DNA of 7,248 bases. Origin: Candidatus Rifleibacteriota bacterium (GTDB lineage Bacteria > Riflebacteria > Ozemobacteria > Ozemobacterales > Ozemobacteraceae). The first letter of the stretch is position 1; every line of letters begins with the position of its first letter. Under the pieces are notes generated by a model, which worked only from the letters and a program-made list of their open reading frames with translations, was not told the DNA's origin and ran no database searches. Of this stretch, positions 5,842 through 7,248 are shown piece by piece. Location: assembly GCA_029560455.1 (NCBI GenBank), contig JAKQKW010000015.1:1-7248 (forward strand), read 5' to 3'. The translations under genes and the position numbers were made by a program.

Positions 5842-6501
5842 TTATCGGGATTTTGTGATTTTGAGAATGGGTGAAGATTTCTCAGAGCCGGAAAGGTCAA
5901 TCGCGGCTTCGTGGCCGCCCGGCAGCATGACCTTTGCAACTGGTTCGGCACGGGTGAGCCGGATGCCAAAAGGCGCGGTCATGCGTTCTATGATGTTGTT
6001 GAGATGTTCGGCGTTATTGAATTTAGCACCTGTTTTCTCGGCATGGAAATTTCGGGTCACGGTTATCTGATCATGACTCAGCACACAGATTTCTGAAACA
6101 TCGCCAGCATCGAGAAATTTCTGAAGAGGGCCAAAACCGAGCATTTCATCGATCAACGTGCTCCGTATTGCATCCTTTTCATTTCTGGAAAGCGACAAAC
6201 CTTCCTCTTCAGCCAGTTCGTCGATCAGTTCGCTTAGACGCCCATTCAAACGGTTCTGCATTTCCGTGCGATCATTTGTATATGCCATTTCGCGCGAAAT
6301 ATCTTCAATGGCTGCAGTATGCACCATGGCTTCAAGACGCTTCAAATCTTTGCTGTCGGCGACCTTTGCCGATTTAATATCTGCGATTGGTGAAACCTGC
6401 TGACCATTGCTTTCAGAGGGGGTTTCCCCGGACGGTTTGCCAACATTCATAAGCGCGAAAACAAGTATGATTGCAAAAATCACAATCAATGCCATTACCA
6501 T
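5842..6501 (-). CDS. Membrane-anchored protein with a CpaF/TadA-type N-terminal domain only; ATPase domain absent
   Basis: This 219-aa protein has a strongly hydrophobic N-terminal segment (about 2-20, IVIFAIILVFAL) that should anchor it in the inner membrane. A polar linker with Gly, Pro and Ser (21-45) and charged helices (about 48-118) follow. Residues about 88-215 resemble the N-terminal domain of CpaF/TadA-family secretion or pilus ATPases: LIDEMLGFGPLQKFL (116-130), DVSEICV (134-140), AEHLNNIIERM (164-174) and MLPGGHEAAI (192-201, like LPDGSRVNA). It ends at ILKITKSR, where CpaF would read LTIRKF and enter the RecA-like ATPase. No Walker A or B motif is present, so it cannot hydrolyse ATP by the usual mechanism. 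CpaF itself is cytosolic, so the anchor is unusual. GGGAGG (cctccc at 6511-6516) nine bases before the ATG supports the start. It may be a truncated remnant or a repurposed domain. Confidence 0.7.
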   Translation of the reverse strand: MVMALIVIFAIILVFALMNVGKPSGETPSESNGQQVSPIADIKSAKVADSKDLKRLEAMVHTAAIEDISREMAYTNDRTEMQNRLNGRLSELIDELAEEEGLSLSRNEKDAIRSTLIDEMLGFGPLQKFLDAGDVSEICVLSHDQITVTRNFHAEKTGAKFNNAEHLNNIIERMTAPFGIRLTRAEPVAKVMLPGGHEAAIDLSGSEKSSPILKITKSR

Positions 6502-6539
6502 TGAGTATTTCCTCCCATTTTTTGTCCTTCAGATTTTGT

Positions 6540-6567
6540 ATTTTATCTACAGCTATTATTTCGTGAA
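6540..6567 (-). promoter_or_regulatory. Candidate promoter of the CpaF-domain gene
   Basis: On the minus strand, TTCACG (at 6562-6567) and TAAAAT (at 6540-6545) are separated by 16 bases and match the sigma-70 consensus at 9 of 12 positions. Transcription would start near 6533, giving a leader of about 30 bases that contains the GGGAGG ribosome binding site. A weaker alternative lies further upstream: TTGGCT (6598-6603), 16 bases, TATTTT (6576-6581). Confidence 0.35.
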
Positions 6568-6585
6568 GTCTCTATAAAATACCAC

Positions 6586-6615
6586 ACCTATGGCATAAGC
6601 CAATGACTCATAGGT
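6586..6615. promoter_or_regulatory. Nested inverted repeats in the divergent intergenic region (candidate operator)
   Basis: ACCTATG (6586-6592) and CATAGGT (6609-6615) are perfect 7-bp inverted repeats with a 16-base spacer. Inside, TGGC (6591-6594) and GCCA (6599-6602) form a second inverted repeat that shares bases with the left outer arm, so only one can form at a time. The site lies upstream of both divergent genes. A regulator site is plausible; a transcribed structure is an alternative. Confidence 0.4.
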
Positions 6616-6770
6616 CGTAACTGTTTTGCAACTCCAGAGAATCTGACGTAGACGCAACCTGCTGCCGCGCGAACTTTTTTAAAGGCGGCCCGAAAAATTT
6701 TAAAAATATTTTTTCCCTTTTTTGCTTTTCGGTTGATTTACCTGTGACACATGCCCACGGGCAAAAAACT
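6616..6770. other. AT-rich leader region upstream of the secreted-protein gene
   Basis: No gene is seen. The stretch has A/T tracts between 6696 and 6730 (for example TTTTAAAAATATTTTTT) that could bend DNA or act as an UP-type element. A short palindrome, TGCCCACGGGCA (6752-6763), ends eight bases before the Shine-Dalgarno sequence GGAGGG of the next gene. No clear -35/-10 pair was found for the plus strand, and no known riboswitch was recognised. Confidence 0.4.
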
Positions 6771-6781
6771 GGAGGGAAAAA

Positions 6782-7248
6782 ATGTTCAGAGTTAAATTTT
6801 TAGGCTTTCTCGCTGCTTTTCTTTTCATTGGCCTGATCTGTTCGGCCGCAGACAAGAGTTCTGAAGGCAGATTTCTGCAGATTATCAGCGGCGAATACAG
6901 ATTCAGACTGCAGGTGATCGGCATGAGTCCGATAGCCGAGATTCAAAATGCCACCGCCAGCATCTCGATCTATAAAAATGAAGCCTCGATCGAGGTATCG
7001 GCTCCGGGATACAACTCCAATTACCGCTCCATAGAGCTGAAAGAAGGTGTCTATTACTATGAAAGTGTGGTTTATCTGCCTGACCCGACCACCTTCACCT
7101 TTCTGCGCGATCATACTCTGAAACAGATTAAAAACGGGTTGGACTACCAGGAATTGGAACCCTGCAACAAATGCTGGTATGACGAGATCTGTATTGCCGG
7201 CGAGTTTCCCAAAAAGGGTTTTGAAAATCTCTCTGCCAATGACTTTCA
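6782..7248 (+). CDS. Secreted protein of unknown function (3' end outside window)
   Basis: The first 155 codons are visible and the frame stays open to the right edge. Residues 1-23 form a typical signal peptide: a basic start (MFRVK), a hydrophobic core (FLGFLAAFLFIGLI) and a likely signal peptidase I site after S21-A22-A23. C20 is preceded by Leu-Ile rather than small residues, so a lipoprotein is unlikely. The mature part is rich in aromatic and beta-forming residues (EYRFRLQVIG, ASISIYKNEASIEVSAP, GVYYYESVVYLP), suggesting a beta fold. A cysteine cluster, C128-x2-C131-x5-C137 (PCNKCWYDEIC), could form disulfides or bind metal. GGAGGG at 6771-6776, five bases before the ATG, supports the start. 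The gene is divergent from the CpaF-domain gene. I do not recognise the family; the protein should act outside the cytoplasmic membrane. Confidence 0.75.
   Translation, partial: MFRVKFLGFLAAFLFIGLICSAADKSSEGRFLQIISGEYRFRLQVIGMSPIAEIQNATASISIYKNEASIEVSAPGYNSNYRSIELKEGVYYYESVVYLPDPTTFTFLRDHTLKQIKNGLDYQELEPCNKCWYDEICIAGEFPKKGFENLSANDF

Noticed and set aside
5736..5969. Minus-strand frame overlapping the end of the CpaF-domain gene, considered as a frameshifted continuation
   Set aside because: The sequence past the stop has no ATPase motifs and no similarity to the CpaF linker, so a simple frameshift does not explain the missing domain.
5804..6070. Plus-strand frame of 88 codons antisense to the CpaF-domain gene
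   Set aside because: The minus-strand frame has the ribosome binding site, a membrane segment and CpaF-domain similarity; this one is its shadow.
6800..7114. Minus-strand frame of 104 codons opposite the secreted-protein gene
   Set aside because: The plus-strand frame has a strong ribosome binding site and a signal peptide; the minus frame has neither.

Overview
The window looks like a chromosomal segment from an anaerobic, hydrogen-metabolising fermentative bacterium. The reason is a three-subunit, NADH-linked, probably electron-bifurcating [FeFe]-hydrogenase preceded by the redox repressor Rex. Gene content alone does not fix the phylum. The hydrogenase genes are GC-rich (the 60 bases from 1321 are 41/60 G+C), while the toxin-antitoxin genes downstream are AT-rich (the 60 bases from 5281 are 21/60 G+C). 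The right half therefore has a different character and may partly be acquired.

Layout. Positions 1-4671 (+) hold one tight operon: the 3' end of rex, then hydC (NuoE-like), hydB (NuoF-like) and hydA (catalytic subunit). The first two junctions are 4-base ATGA stop/start overlaps and the third gap is 3 bases. A GC-rich hairpin and a strong intrinsic terminator (4749-4790) follow. After a hairpin-containing spacer comes an independent two-gene toxin-antitoxin unit (4973-5586, +). Its promoter matches the sigma-70 consensus perfectly (TTGACA, 17 bp, TATAAT) and is overlaid by a perfect 8-bp inverted repeat. The toxin is RelE/ParE-like with a four-cysteine, zinc-knuckle-like insertion. Converging on it from the minus strand (6501-5842) is a membrane-anchored protein that matches only the N-terminal domain of CpaF/TadA-type secretion ATPases and stops where the ATPase domain should begin. 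A divergent intergenic region with inverted repeats leads to a secreted protein of unknown function (6782 to the right edge, partial).

How the parts work together. HydC, HydB and HydA together show ligands for four [2Fe-2S] clusters, six ordinary [4Fe-4S] clusters (one of them His-Cys), an FMN/NAD(H) site and the H-cluster. This matches the known Thermotoga-type HydABC complex, which couples NADH and reduced ferredoxin to H2. Rex senses NADH/NAD+, so having rex first in the operon places the sensor beside the enzyme that changes that ratio. The toxin-antitoxin pair, the CpaF-domain protein and the secreted protein have no evident metabolic link to the hydrogenase. No hydrogenase maturation genes (hydE, hydF, hydG), RNA genes, CRISPR arrays or transposases were seen.
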